64,000 nt of DNA from Moniliella sp. 'wahieum' (lineage: Eukaryota; Basidiomycota; Moniliellomycetes; Moniliellales; Moniliellaceae), in NCBI GenBank assembly GCA_003971905.1, contig RSEE01000132.1, forward strand, positions 62,001 through 126,000, written 5' to 3'. The position numbers and the translations under genes are program-made. The stretch's first letter is position 1; each line of letters begins with the position of its first letter. The notes beneath the pieces were generated by a model that saw only the letters and a program-made list of their open reading frames with translations, ran no database searches and was not told where the DNA came from. Below, piece after piece: positions 32,861 through 44,768 of the stretch.

Positions 32861-34412
32861 ATGCAGTGTAGAGATAGGGTGGGGAGAAGTGGTGGAAGGG
32901 CGTCATGCATGTACCGTTCATAACAGAAGTATATCAAGCTGCGCACCGCACAACTAGTATTTACCCGGGCTGGGATTATCGATTATGATTGATGGATCAA
33001 TACGTGGACGCAGTCGCGGGAGCATCCAGATATAGGAGAAAGCTACAGGAAGAAAATGAGAGCAGATCGGAGTATCATCGATCCTTGAGCGCTGAGGTTC
33101 TAGTTCAAGCTTATATACAGCGCGGGGCATAATTGGCGATATATATGAACACCACTGAAGGTCAGCTGTGGAGAAGGGGCCATAACAAGGGGTCATCCGG
33201 CCATATTCACGTGTCCAGCCCTTCTCACCGGTGAAGCTGGGTAAAGGTCTGAACCTTCGCGGTCCAAAGGAGACGGTCTGACATGATATGTTTATGATCG
33301 CGCGCTGCTATCCGATTCCTGAGGCCTGTGATGGCTTCACGATTGCTTTTTGTAGGGTAAAAAGCTTCCTCGTAATACGTGTGGGCGTTTTTGTAGGCGC
33401 GCACATACCCTACCCACACGAGATCCCGCACTAGGGCAGCCGGCGCGGTACAGTGGGAGGAAAGCGTCATGGACACAGCCCCACTGTTGTAACCCTCTGC
33501 CGCATTAACCGGTGTGTGAGGCGTAACTGGTTACCCTCCTGTTTTCGCTCTTCCTCGACTCCCTTCTCGCTTGCAGCCGTTCGGCTGAACCATTTCACAC
33601 GGGATTCATCCCCCGCTCGCGGGCCACAGTCCCTCCCTGGTCCGCATTCTCCGAGCCCTGATTGCAGCCCGCGCGGCACAGTTCCATACTACAGTCCTTA
33701 GTCTTCCCGAGGCCCGTTGCGCGTCGAATCGGTCCCCCGTCACCCACTGGTACCTTTTTGCCTGATTCGTAGATGTGAAAGCGAGGTCCTAGAGTTGGCG
33801 CGCGCAGACCATGTGTTACCCCTGTCCCACTGCCAACACCTCTCATTCCCCCTTCCCCTTCTTCTCGCTCACCTTGTTACTTGATTATTACTCGCTGATC
33901 GTTTGTGGTTTTGAGACTAAGTATCTCCAGGTCACTGCACAACCTTCAAGCTTCACGTATCGCGACACGGTATTCACTTTGAGGAGGGGTTCAAATCCAC
34001 GTTTGGTCGGAACCGATGCAACTGGGGGGTTATTTAGTCGATAAGGTTAACAGGAGGGGAAGCGTGGATAATAGTAGGTGGGGAGGGAGCGACCGTACCA
34101 ATCTGCTGTGGCGGGTTTTCGCGCTTCTGCAGCGAGGTGTTGCATTCCCTTGGCGCAGCTGGGATATGCTTTGTGTTAATCGCCTCCACGCTCGAGCCCA
34201 CACAAGAGCATGATATGAGTGGGAGTGCGAGGAGGGGAGCACACTTGATGATCTGCGAGTCGGAACGGAGATGGGACGACGACCTCTGGTCGTAATATAA
34301 ATGCAAGCTCAACTCACAATGACTGTGATTCACCGCCACCACCACCACCAACAACCGCACCAACACCGAGCACTAACACCAACACCACAAGCAAAACAAA
34401 AGGTTAGATATC
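32861..34412. other. intergenic with repeat R3
   Basis: Holds R3 copy B and lower-GC DNA with no supportable gene. The last about 150 bases are the likely promoter and leader of the OPT gene, including a CACCAC/CAACACC run near 34335-34390. Confidence 0.4.
33816..33970 (+). repeat. dispersed repeat R3, copy B
   Basis: Inverted partner of 12745-12910. The conserved core is CTTGATTATTACTCGCT and CTTCAAGCTTCACGTATCGC. Confidence 0.65.
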
Positions 34413-37176
34413 ATGTCAACACCTCGCTCGAGCGTGCCCAAGGACGCGGATGAGGAACGGACCCACCCACTTTCCAAAGGCTCGGACCTTCCGTCCGCCG
34501 GATGCCATCGACTGTATTCGGCCACCCACAATTGATAGCATAACACCAACAAACCACTCGACGTACAAGAATACAACTCCGTTTTCGTTCACAAACACAG
34601 TTGAGGACGACAATGAGAATGGGATCGCAACAGAGTCGATCTTGGAAAACGCGTTCTATCGCAACGACCGACTGCTGAGTCCACATGACGAACCCTCTGG
34701 GACACGACCCGCAACGACCGAAAACCGGGGATCAGACCAATGGGGTGAAGAAACCAACAATGGAGATGAAAACGACACAAATGAAGAAGAGAAGGTTCCG
34801 GACTTGGCTGATGTGCGTGTGCGCGCAGTCGTGCCTAACGAAGACGACCCAGATATGCCATACAACACGATCCGCACCTGGCTGCTTTCCATTCTGCTGG
34901 CCCTCGGCCTCACCACCGCCCTCGTTGCTTTGGAGGTCCGAGGATATGTGACCAACCCACAGAACTTTGTGTCTACAAGTGCAGTGTTGGTACAGCCATT
35001 CACATACTGTTTGGGTTTTGCGCTGTCGAAAATACCGTACCGATCGCACTGGCCCCTGGCATGGTTCATCAACCCGGGCCCTTTCAACCTCAAGGAACAC
35101 ACGTGCGTCCCAAATTCCGGAAAGTTGAGGTTGCAGTGCAGGAGACCTCTGTCTGACAAGTGTGATTGTTTCACGCAGGATCTGCACCATCGTTGCTGCG
35201 GTTGCCATGGGCCCCAACCTAACCCTGCAATACTTGGCCGGAATGTCTTACTTGACGAATCCTCAATTGACGAATGGTGGCATAAAACAAGAGACCACAT
35301 TCCCACCCGGCTTCCTGTTTCTCATCTATCTCTCGACCCCATTCTTTGGATTTGCCTTGGCCGGTCTTGCCACACGTCTTCTCATTTTTGGCCTGGTGAG
35401 CTCCTGTACCCTCAGCAGCTTCAGACCAGTGCAATGTTGACGGCTTTACACGGAGTTCGCCGTGGCAACTGGAACCATCGCCAGGTCTTCTGGATTGTGG
35501 CGACGGTCATGTTCGTCTGGCAATGGATCCCACAATTCTTCTACCCACCTCTGGGAAAGTTCCAGTGGCCAACGTGGATTGCTCCATCCAACTTTGTGGT
35601 CAATCTATTGTTTGATGCATCGGGTATGGGCTGGTCTTTTGGTGCCTAGACTGGGTTGCAGTGATCACAGCGTTGAATTCACCCCTGATCGTCCCATGGG
35701 GCGCGCTGGTCAACGTATTTTGTGGCTTCGCTGTTGCCATGTGGGTCATTGCCCTGCCGATCTTTTTCACCAACCTGAACCAAGCTGCTTGCGTTCCCTA
35801 CGCTTTTATCAGCGTGATTTGGTACCCAAAGTTCAATTCCACCGACACGCATGTCAACCCCTTGCCCCAAGACATGTATCTAAATCCCCCCCAATTTGAT
35901 TCGCCCTATCCACCACAGGGATACTTATCATCCACAAACATCATGACCCTGGCGTTTTCCTTTGCTGCCTGCACCGCCTTGCTTGTGCACACCCCGCTTT
36001 TCCATGGCGGCGACCTACTCCGTTGGTGGAATGTATCCAATGTGGCTGATTCGCCTGACCCCCACGCCCGCCAACTCGCCCGCTACCCGGCTGTTCCCAC
36101 CTGGTGGTACCTGTGCTTGCTACTGGTTGCCTTTGCCTTTGCCATCCCCATGGTGCACGTGTACCACACCTCGGTACCGGTTTGGGCAATTGTGCTTGCC
36201 CTCGCGCTGGCTGCAATCTTCATTGTTCCAGTGGGCATTGTGGTGGGCCGGACGTCGGTGGAGCTGAAGTGTGTGGAGCACTTGGCGACGTTGATTGCTA
36301 ATGTTTCTCTGCCTGGGCACACGACCATTCTTCCGCTCTTTCAGATATGCTGCGCGGGGACCATCCAGCAGGCGATGCTCTACTGTGGCTGCTCCAAACT
36401 GGCAGTCTACTTTAAGATCCCGCCACGGATCACCTTCTTTGTACTAGTGGGAACCCAATTGGCCTGTTCAGTGTTGCAAAGTGGAATATGGGTGGGATGG
36501 AATTCCGATACGCTGAAGATCAACCCCCAAGCCCAAATTCGAACTACAGGGCTGTACGATCCCGTGTATTGGACTGGCGTCGGGCCTCACAAGAACGGCT
36601 TCCTGCACCAACACCGGTGGACTCTGTACTTTTTCCTTATTGGTGCAGTCGCGCCACTGCTCTTGTACCTTGCTGGACGCGTGTCCCCCAGTTGAATCGC
36701 TTTGCTCACCTCCCTCGATCCATTGGCCGCTTCTTTGGTGGTATATCGCAATTCGCACTTTTTGCAGCGGTTTGCTGGACCTCCTGGTTTTTCTGGGGGC
36801 TGTCACTCACCTACTGTTTTCCCGTCGTAGGCAGTTGAATTATTGGATTGCGTACGCCCACTACTCTCTCTTCCCTTTGTATTGTTCACGGGATGAATGT
36901 GGCTAACTCTCTTTTCGAACAATTCTCTGGATTGGTTGTCGAGACAGGATGAATTACATTCTCTCTGCAGCCGCTGCAGTGGGAAGTTCGCTTTGTGCAG
37001 CCATCGTCGCGGCCATGGATTATGGTACAGATGGCACTGACACCCGCTTTACCCGCTTCCTCCAACATCTGAACAAACTTGGCCCCCTGAACGACTACGG
37101 CGATACATTGGAAAAAGTTCTGGTCTGGAACGAAACGTTTTTTCCCAACAGGAACCCGCCTTGGAACGTGATCTAG
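34413..37176 (+). CDS. OPT-family oligopeptide transporter
   Basis: OPT proteins are proton-coupled transporters for small peptides or metal chelates with 12-16 membrane spans. An ATG at 34413 begins MSTPRSSVPKDADEERTHPL; 34450 is the alternative start. A hydrophilic acidic N-terminus precedes DPDMPYNTIRTWLLSILLAL. The family signature NPGPFNLKEH is followed by an intron (35103-35178, branch CTGAC), then TIVAAVAMGPNLTLQYLAGM, PGFLFLIYLSTPFFGFALAG, WPGELLYPQQLQTSAMLTAL and WIAPSNFVVNLLFDASGMGW. A long second half follows with LNSPLIVPWGALVNVFCG and several spans. Another intron ends near 36950, and the C-terminus is NYILSAAAAVGSS to WNVI. Frame changes fall near 34500, 35385 (T run), 35645, 36690 and 36810. 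Their density is like that of the housekeeping genes, so the gene may be intact. Confidence 0.87.
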
Positions 37177-38835
37177 TTGTCCCCTTGCAAATCCAGCCGG
37201 AGACCGTCGGCAGCTCGCAGCGTTAACTACGGAATCCCTTTCCCCCTGCCTTTTTTTCTATCAGCCCATCCAATCGCGATGGGATCAGAGTTGACCTCCC
37301 ATCTGTCTCTCTGTGCGCTCTTCTCTTTTTGTTGGGCATCCAGGGTCACAGTTAGTGCAAGTACCCAGCCCCCTTGCCTCTGCGTTGCCCCGTTTTCGTT
37401 TTTTTCGGAGGGAAAATCGGGGCTCGAACCCAACTAGAACGAGAACCCGTAAACCACCTTTTGGCACTTGTTACGATACCACGCCCCCCACCACTTCTTC
37501 TATCCGGTGAATGTGAGAAACGCCCTGTAACAATGTTGATGTCAAACAAGCTCTTTCCTTAGTCAGTACGGACCGCTATATAATAGGAGACGGAATACCT
37601 GGACAGTGTCTCTCATGTATACGAGTAGAGCGGTGGTGTGGGAAACGGGAGAATGTGTGTTTTTATAGAACTGATGTGCATCTCATCGTTGCCTGCCACG
37701 GCCCAGGGATTGTAAAGAAATAGTCAAGACAAGAGAGCTCCCTATGTGGTGACGCTGACGCTGATACGTACCTTAGACTGCTGCAGTGGCTAAGATGTTC
37801 TGTTCTGGTGAGGGGATTGTGAAGGGTTTGCCGGCTTCCGAGGAGGAGACCTTACCTGCCCCTCCGAGGCAAGACTCACGGAGGACTGAACGCGTTTCAG
37901 ATCCAAGATCCAAAGAATACAGGCGTGAATGTAGGCGGTTCGCGATTAGTCCGTTGCTATTCGTCGGGCAGACCCATTGGATTCCTAGCGAGCGCCTTAC
38001 ATCAAGGACGGGATGGATTCGGTGCATCTTTTCTGTTGTATTTTGGTGACTCTGTTTATTACGGGCTGCGGCGGACCCGAGATGGTCCGACCCAAGCTAA
38101 GGTCCGCCTGCTCCCCACATGCCCAGTAGAGCGTGCTCAGCAGGCCAACCAAGTGTGATGATGGAGTTGGCTAAATTAGGTATACCGTGTGGCCCGAAGG
38201 GCCATGCATCCGCGCGACAATAGTCGTCCGGGCCGCCCAGGTCCAAGTCGGCTGGCCTCAATAAGGCCACCGAGCTTCCAGGGTCGTGCGACGACTGTCG
38301 CCTCTGTCCCCTTTTTCTTCGAGCGTCGGGGTTGCGAGTCAAAGCCATCTTGAGAACAGGGAAACAGGGGGGGTAATAGAGGCGCTGTTGGCCCGCCGCG
38401 TCCAAATTAAATGCTCGCCTCCTCGAGGCTTGGGGGAGAGTACGAGAGCTACCCTGGTCCGCCTGCCAACGTTAGAACGCTCGCACGAATACCAGGACCT
38501 GATGAGGACCAGAAGGGGATCGGCGCGCTCCCCTGGACAAGGCATGCCCACCTGCCTACTTGGTAGGATAAACACGGTAACTGTGCCGGGCGATGTGGGG
38601 AGCAGAGTCGACAGGAGCTGCTACAGAAGCTGGACGCTGCTGATGGTCGCCATGTGGTCGAGCACAGCAACCCGTTGAGCCACACTGTGAGCCACACACT
38701 TGGCTCTTCATTCCATCCGCCCCGTGCCACCGGCTCTCTGACAAGCAGGTCCAGGTTGGTCTCCACAGCTCCGTGTGCTGTGCCGCTCTACGCGCAGCAT
38801 GAACAAGTGCGGCGTCATGTCCTCGCTGGAGCACA
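37177..38835. other. intergenic
   Basis: No gene seen. Sequence near 37420-37440 contains a T-arm-like hairpin on the minus strand but no tRNA. Confidence 0.4.
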
Positions 38836-39540
38836 TCATGGCTTGCACCCGCACTCAGGTCATGCTTGGTGCGTTGCATGAGGCAGTGCGGGTGCCTAGT
38901 CTCCAGTTGGTGCTCCATTCCCGTCATTCACGTCCACAACGAACCTACTGTGGAGGAAGAAGATGAGACGAGGCGCGAGAGGAAGGCAATGGGCACTGAG
39001 TACCGCGTGGTGATGCGTCGAGGGGTCGGAGGATTTGGAATGAGGTGGACCACACGCTGCGCGACTTGGGAACACAGGAGGCGCGGGATGCATACCGGAA
39101 GGTGGTACACGATGAGAGCACCGCGACGCCTTTGGAACGACGGGAGAAGGAGCTGCTTGGCTGCTGGAACAATAAGAATGCGAAAAGAACGCCAAGTACC
39201 AGGGACGCACTCCAGAGCCGTATTCCCCTGGTCTTGACGACGCGAGGATACTATGGCACCAATAGAGCAGGCAAGATGGTTGCGCACTGGAATGATTTGA
39301 CTACTGACTGTCAATGGAAATGTTCCTCGCTGGGATGTCTACCACGTGGTTCTCCGTGTCCACACGAGCTACTTCGGTTATGGGAACGGATGACGGGCAC
39401 GGGAGGGTCCTGATCTCCTCGCGATTCCCCTGATTCTTTAAACAGGCTTCCCAATAACGAGCGATACATGCTGGATGAAAAGGTCGGTGTAGACGCAGGG
39501 TTTTCTTAGTCCTCGCCTTAAGTTCTGTCAATGATATAGT
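38836..39540 (+). mobile_element. LINE-like retroelement 3' fragment, copy 3
   Basis: Aligns with copy 1 over its full length, from the MACTRTQ/MSCTRSQ start block to CTTAAG(C/T)TCTGTCAATGA. It is broken in about three or more places and clearly more decayed than copy 1, and is followed within 50 bp by repeat R2 copy B. Confidence 0.6.
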
Positions 39541-39580
39541 TACAGAATAGAAACAGGAAATTAAACTCAGTGCTTGTTAA

Positions 39581-39760
39581 TGTGGCGATGAATTGCTTGC
39601 TACATCGGTGTCAAGCCATGTGGCGTTGCAGCACCAGCATTCTTCTTTTTCCTCTTCCCTCTTCATATGGATGGGAGTAATAGTTCTCAGGAGGTACTAT
39701 GAAGTGAATGTCATAATTTTACCACACTACCATTCTTGTCGGTCAGGTGCACAATACTTT
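39581..39760 (+). repeat. dispersed repeat R2, copy B
   Basis: Partner of 14972-15135, same strand, located just after LINE-like copy 3. See copy A for shared blocks. Confidence 0.6.
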
Positions 39761-42166
39761 ACATATCAGGTCAAAGTAGAAACAACTTTTTCCAAGCATG
39801 TCTCCGATGTATCAGTGCTTAGTTCACATATCATTGTAGGGTAACCACCACATATCCCTAACTTACATTATTAGTACACACACTCCTTGGCTCTCAACCA
39901 AACCAATTCTGAATTCAATATCTCCAGTCAAAATCAGTTCCCATTGATGCATGCACAGTCAGGTCATTTTTTCCCGTTGATGAAGTTCAAAATTTTTCAG
40001 CTGGTCTAAGTGCTTTTACAACGCACCTTCTATACAACGACGACACGCAGTTATTCAATAATAGGTCTTTGCGCAGAACCGTTTGATAGTACAGGCCACT
40101 GGGGATAGAAAGTCATCTCATGCACTCCATAGCCTCTATCACTTCCATCCAGTGAAGGTCAGTAGAAAAAAGAACTATTGTCAGTCACTGGTGGATTGCC
40201 ACGCGAGTATAACACGCCATTCATGGACACAACACATCTTAATCAGAGGATCACCTGTTGTACTATCCACAAAACCATCTTATTTATCCTAATACTGTCA
40301 AGAGAATTCAACGAAGTAATTAATATTTTTTGATACTACAACCCGCGTCATTCTCTTACGCCGCAGCTAAACACTACAGGTGTATATCACTGCCCTGCCT
40401 ATTTTTAACCATGACCCTTACCTCTCCGTCGTATTGTCCAATCCCCTGGGACTCCAATTTCCAAGGATTTATTTTCATGCCGCCGGTTCCCGCAACGCAA
40501 TATCCGTCCTTATATTGCTCTCCGTCTCACAGCATTTGATACCCAGTTTCTGAGAGTTATCTTGACGAATACGAACCAGTGGGATATCAGCACCTGTTGG
40601 GTTTCATTTGGATACATTAAGCTAGGTGACAGGGCATAATTCCAAAAGTTGTACACAATATACTATTGTTTCGGACGAACGTTAATACTTGTGTTTGACA
40701 GACCATGGTATGGATATGAAGATTGCGCACCCCAAAATCTCTCAACCGTTCCTTCTATGATGTAATGTCCTCGCCTTGAAACGCCTTGCATTTCTTGAGA
40801 AGTGAGGGAAAGAATGCAAGGAGAGTCGCCGTGCTGTGCCAGATTCCGGTGACAGATGCGGGACAAAAAGATAGGTAGCCATTGAGGGCGTACGAATGAT
40901 AAGGCCCTCTCCCCTTCATTGATTAGTTTCAAACTCGATCCTGAAGTCAAGCAGGACATTTTATGCGTTCATTCATTCAACTAGAAAGTACTCTAAAATT
41001 ACCAGTAACTGCATGTATTATTCGAGTTGGGTTCATTTCCTGTGGATCATTGGGTGGCAGAATATTTTAAGGCTACGTTTGCCAAGTTTGTTTGGTTGGG
41101 AGTATCAGTACGGGAATCAGTCGGAAATTGGCACAAACGTATCCGTCTATTCACAACTGTGATTGGAGGTAGTATCGTTCAAATTGGCAATAGGTAAGGT
41201 ATTTCACGGGTAATTCTGAATCATTTTGCTGTCGGGCAAATTGTTTATTGAATATTACCGTTACAATTCAATCAGGCCTAACATTGGATTGTTCGCAGTT
41301 TGTGCTGAATGCAGTCATCGGCTACTTACTGTATTCGAGATTTTACTATCGCGAGGGCGTGACGCGAAACCCTGCACTGCCATCATATCTTCCGATGGAA
41401 CGACGTGGGCAAGAAGTTGGTCCCCCTTACGTGGCTTATCTAAACCATTAATATAATAGAGTCTGTGTGATGTTGACCTGACATAAATGTTGATTAAACC
41501 AGTCGTCACTCGTTAGGTACCTTTGAAATGAATGCATTCACGCAAAGATATGTTAGGTCAGTAATAGGGTTTGATCCCAATCTTTTTATACCTCGATTGA
41601 AAGAAGGCCATGCCGCCCGTTGCAAATGCTCGTCCAGTACATGATCCCTGTTGTACTACCGTTTTCTATTCGTTTGCCCACGTCGAAATGGTACCCAATC
41701 CACAGGTTAACCAAGTATAAATGTTTGACCCATTGCTACGAATGATTCGTCAGGGGTTGATTGCATCAGTGTTATTGGCGGCGTACGTCATACAGGTGAT
41801 GCTATATCATTGGTACCCGAGGGCACGACAAAAAAGCTATTCTTTCGATGGTGCCACGGTCAATGGTGGTGTCCGCTCGGTCACGCACGACATGGTGTGC
41901 TTTTCAGCATCCATGAGCCAAAAGGCAAGGGGCTAGGACAAAAAAGGAGGGGGTAGTGTTGAAGCGGTGCAGGTTCTCAGCACCTACGGCAACACTCCTG
42001 GCCCAAGTCTGATATTAGTGAGTACGTATGTTCGATGACCTGCCCGGCGGCGACTCATTCCTCAGAGGTCAGAGGGGGTTACCGTGGTTATCACCAATAT
42101 GTCCTTGGGCTAATAGGTGCGTCCAAGCGTGGCTACACGGCTGCGGGGTTGGTATGGGATAAACCC
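39761..42166. other. AT-rich gene-poor region
   Basis: Visibly lower GC than the rest of the window, with frequent stops in all frames and no supportable gene. Probably old, decayed repeats; no terminal repeats seen. Confidence 0.45.
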
Positions 42167-42684
42167 AAGTTCCCGGAACAAATGGTTGAAAAGCACGGCC
42201 ATAAGCTGGAGTGGGTTTGGCCATCTCTACTTCATATTTTTACATAAGCCTCACGTCAGCCACCGGGTGGCGCAGCCACCCGTCCCAGCCACCAGCAAGT
42301 ATTATTTTGTCTCTCCAGCGTGGAAGGGTTCCAGCGTGGAATAGTGGACCGGGGGAACGGTGGCTACGGTGGCGACGGGGGAATGGTGGCTAAGGTGGCG
42401 AAGCAGCACAGCTGGGCGAAGCCCCAGCCGACCGTGCCGTAGGCCCGATGGTCCTCCTTGTACCCAATAAATTCGCACCTGTTTAATCCTAAGTCCACAT
42501 CCCTCTCATTACACAGGAAAAGCCGTGCCAGAAAGTTCCCGGAACAACTGGCTTAAAAGCACGGCCATAAACTGAATTGCTCTTGGCCATTATCCAAATC
42601 TCGCTATAATAGAAGTACTTAGCTGAACCTCATGTTTGCGCCAAGGTTATATATCCAAGCAATTCTCACTTGTTTAATCCTAAG
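42167..42684 (+). repeat. duplicated short segments in tandem arrangement
   Basis: A block with GTTCCCGGAACAA..GG.T.AAAAGCACGGCCATAA occurs at 42167-42256 and again at 42533-42640, each ending in a GCCTCA/ACCTCA(C/T)G(T) segment. A second block, AATTC.CAC(C/T)TGTTTAATCCTAAGT, occurs at about 42468-42495 and 42660-42684. The two blocks alternate with unequal spacing, so this is a rearranged duplication rather than a clean tandem array. Confidence 0.65.
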
Positions 42685-42992
42685 TTCGATCAAATGCATT
42701 TTTGGGTGGGTTAGGGTGTCCATTCTGTCCTGCGGCCACATCAACTTTCGCCATCGCGGCCGCAACCGTTGCGCTTCAAACTTGATGCCCCTTCAGCACC
42801 CAAGACCACACATCTACTCTCTCTCTCTGTGGCCACCTTCTCCTCCAAAGCAATGGGTTAGGTTAGGGAGTAGCAAAGTCGGCATGACCAGTGTAAGCAT
42901 AAAAACGTACCGCCAAATCGAAAATGCGACGACGCATGGTTGACCAAGTCGGCTTCAGGAACACCGTCAACAGAACTTGGACAAACTTTTTG
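42685..42992. other. intergenic
   Basis: GGGTTAGGTTAGGG occurs near 42855, resembling short telomere-like runs. No gene seen. Confidence 0.4.
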
Positions 42993-44053
42993 TCACACGA
43001 CCGAGATATGGCCCAGGAGTTGTCCGTCAAAAGTGAACTCTTTCAGACCTCGCGGGGAACAAGCCGCTTGCGGACAGAAAACCAAGCCTAAATCCTTATT
43101 GAGTTGCCGATCCTCCTCTAGGGATGCAGACAAACCCATACCGCGAAGAGTCATTTGCACCATTTCTGTCAGTGGCGAGTCAGTATAGCACAAAGTAATC
43201 CTGGGGTGTGCGGCGAGAGCTGATGGTCCTGACCTTTTTGTGCTCCAGCAAGCGTTTGAAATGCTGGCGTGTGGTTTGGACATGGTACGGCCCCTAGCCA
43301 ACGATTCCTGCTTCGCATTGCTTGACAAAAAGACCACTCGAAGAGTCTTGATATCGCATAGACTTTCCTCGATGAGTGTGCATGTTGCCCTTGTAACGAG
43401 CGGATCGATGAAATACGGATCCAATTCTCCGGAAAAGGGCCACATCAGAGGGGGAATGCCAGCAAATTCTTCCTGATTAACGGAGCTCTCTTCATCAGTG
43501 TCCATTGTGCGGGGGAACAAGGTGTCAGCGTCAAGACCCAGCGAAAAACTTTTTCGTTGTTCATCGTCGTCGTCTGCGGGTTCAATTGACCTCGCATAAT
43601 CATTTCACGAACCAACACGGGAACGAGGGGGGGGGGGGAGGGACTACAACGTAACTCTCGGTTCGTACTCCTTTTTCCCTCTCTTCCGTCGGAGTCGCTG
43701 CCGGAATCGCTGTTGACCCCACTGGTGCCACCAGGTGGTTCTTCAGGGGACGGTTCGTCACCTTCGAAAGCAGTCTTCACCACGGGCTCCGGCTCAGGGC
43801 TAGTTCATACGTCGTGTGTCCCTCAGGCGGCGAGCGGCGTTGCTGGATACTGGGGCGTCCTGACGGTGCGGGGGAGGGAGGCATTGTAGAGTGGCAGTAC
43901 TGGCTCAACAGAAAGATGATGGCGGGAAAGGTGGTGGGCGGGGGCATGCAGTTCGCCTAAAAGGGATGCAGCTGTGTGGTCGCTTCCCCCCAGGGGTCGG
44001 ATTCCCAGGGTCGATCGAGCTGAGATTTGCGGAACGTGAATTGACTTTACCAC
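42993..44053 (-). CDS. hypothetical protein
   Basis: A 175-codon frame (43520 to 42993) opens MFPRTMDTDEESSVNQEE and contains MWPFSGELDPYFIDPLVTR, CTLIEESLCDIKTLRVVFL, TDSPLTEMVQMTLRGMGL and ends GHISVV. Just upstream on the same strand another frame carries EPVVKTAFEGDEPSPEE and SDSGSDSDGREGKRSTNREL, a typical acidic low-complexity linker, and a further frame from 44053 gives PQISARSTLGIRPLGGSD. Together they suggest one minus-strand gene with two or more frame changes or an intron around 43540-43640. No domain is recognised. It stands alone among repeats and may be decaying. Confidence 0.4.
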
Positions 44054-44448
44054 CTCAAATTGAGGCCTGGGGCCGCTGTTTTAGCGATCATCCTGCATCA
44101 CCCCCAAAACGAAGCATGGTGCTGGAGAGCATGCTGTGCTGCCTGCGACGTGAGGTGGCTGAAGCCCGTGCGGGGCAGGGTCGCTCCCACGAAGCATGTT
44201 AAAGTACGTTAAACGCTAACTGGTCACCGGTCACTGGTAGCCGTACGGTAACCTCAGCCTTCAGGCTCCGGCTGGGCGCTGTGAGCGCACAGCCTTGCAA
44301 AATAAGACCCGAATACTTCCTGACATGGGGAGAAATAGGTAAACGGACAGACAGTTCATGTTGAGCCATCGGGTGGCTCGTGCTTTGGCCAATGTCCCTT
44401 CGCTCCTCCTCAGGCCTGGGAGTTCTGTTGTTTTCTCTCTCCTGTTTT

Positions 44449-44586
44449 TCCTTGTTCCGCAGCTTAGCCCCTGGTGGCGACTCGCTGCTTGCTGTTCCTT
44501 TGTAGGTGTTGCTGGTTGACTTAGACCACCACCACCACCAGTGCGATTGCATCACCCTCAAAGACCATCCACACTCTAGGTCTCAT
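44449..44586 (+). repeat. dispersed repeat R4, copy B
   Basis: Partner of 28989-29140 on the same strand. Confidence 0.65.
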
Positions 44587-44746
44587 CAGTTCAAACCCAC
44601 TTCCGGACCGAGACACCTGTTCACCTAGCTGAACTCTCCTACAGCGACACCATCACCATCTCCCCAAGAAACAAAATCTGCCAGCCATGCGATATCGCCA
44701 GAACCTTCCCTCAATGGCAAGGAAACAAGAGGGTGCAATTCCTTCG

Positions 44747-44768
44747 CCCCCCCCCCCCCCCCCCCCCC
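44747..44768 (+). repeat. poly-C tract, 22 bases
   Basis: An uninterrupted C homopolymer. Its true length is uncertain given the homopolymer errors suspected throughout. Confidence 0.9.

Noticed and set aside
34413-37176. OPT gene as a pseudogene
   Set aside because: It has about five frame changes, but per base this is no higher than in ATP10, COX4 or AKR, so sequence error explains it equally well.
37410-37480. Minus-strand GGGTTCGAGCCCC hairpin resembling a tRNA T-arm
   Set aside because: No matching acceptor stem, D-arm or anticodon arm within tRNA distance.
42850-42866. GGGTTAGGTTAGGG as a telomere
   Set aside because: Only two or three units, internal and not repeated; similar short runs near 23215 and 59005 suggest chance.
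43891-44202. 103-codon + strand frame
   Set aside because: Overlaps the more protein-like minus-strand hypothetical gene, which has an adjacent acidic linker.
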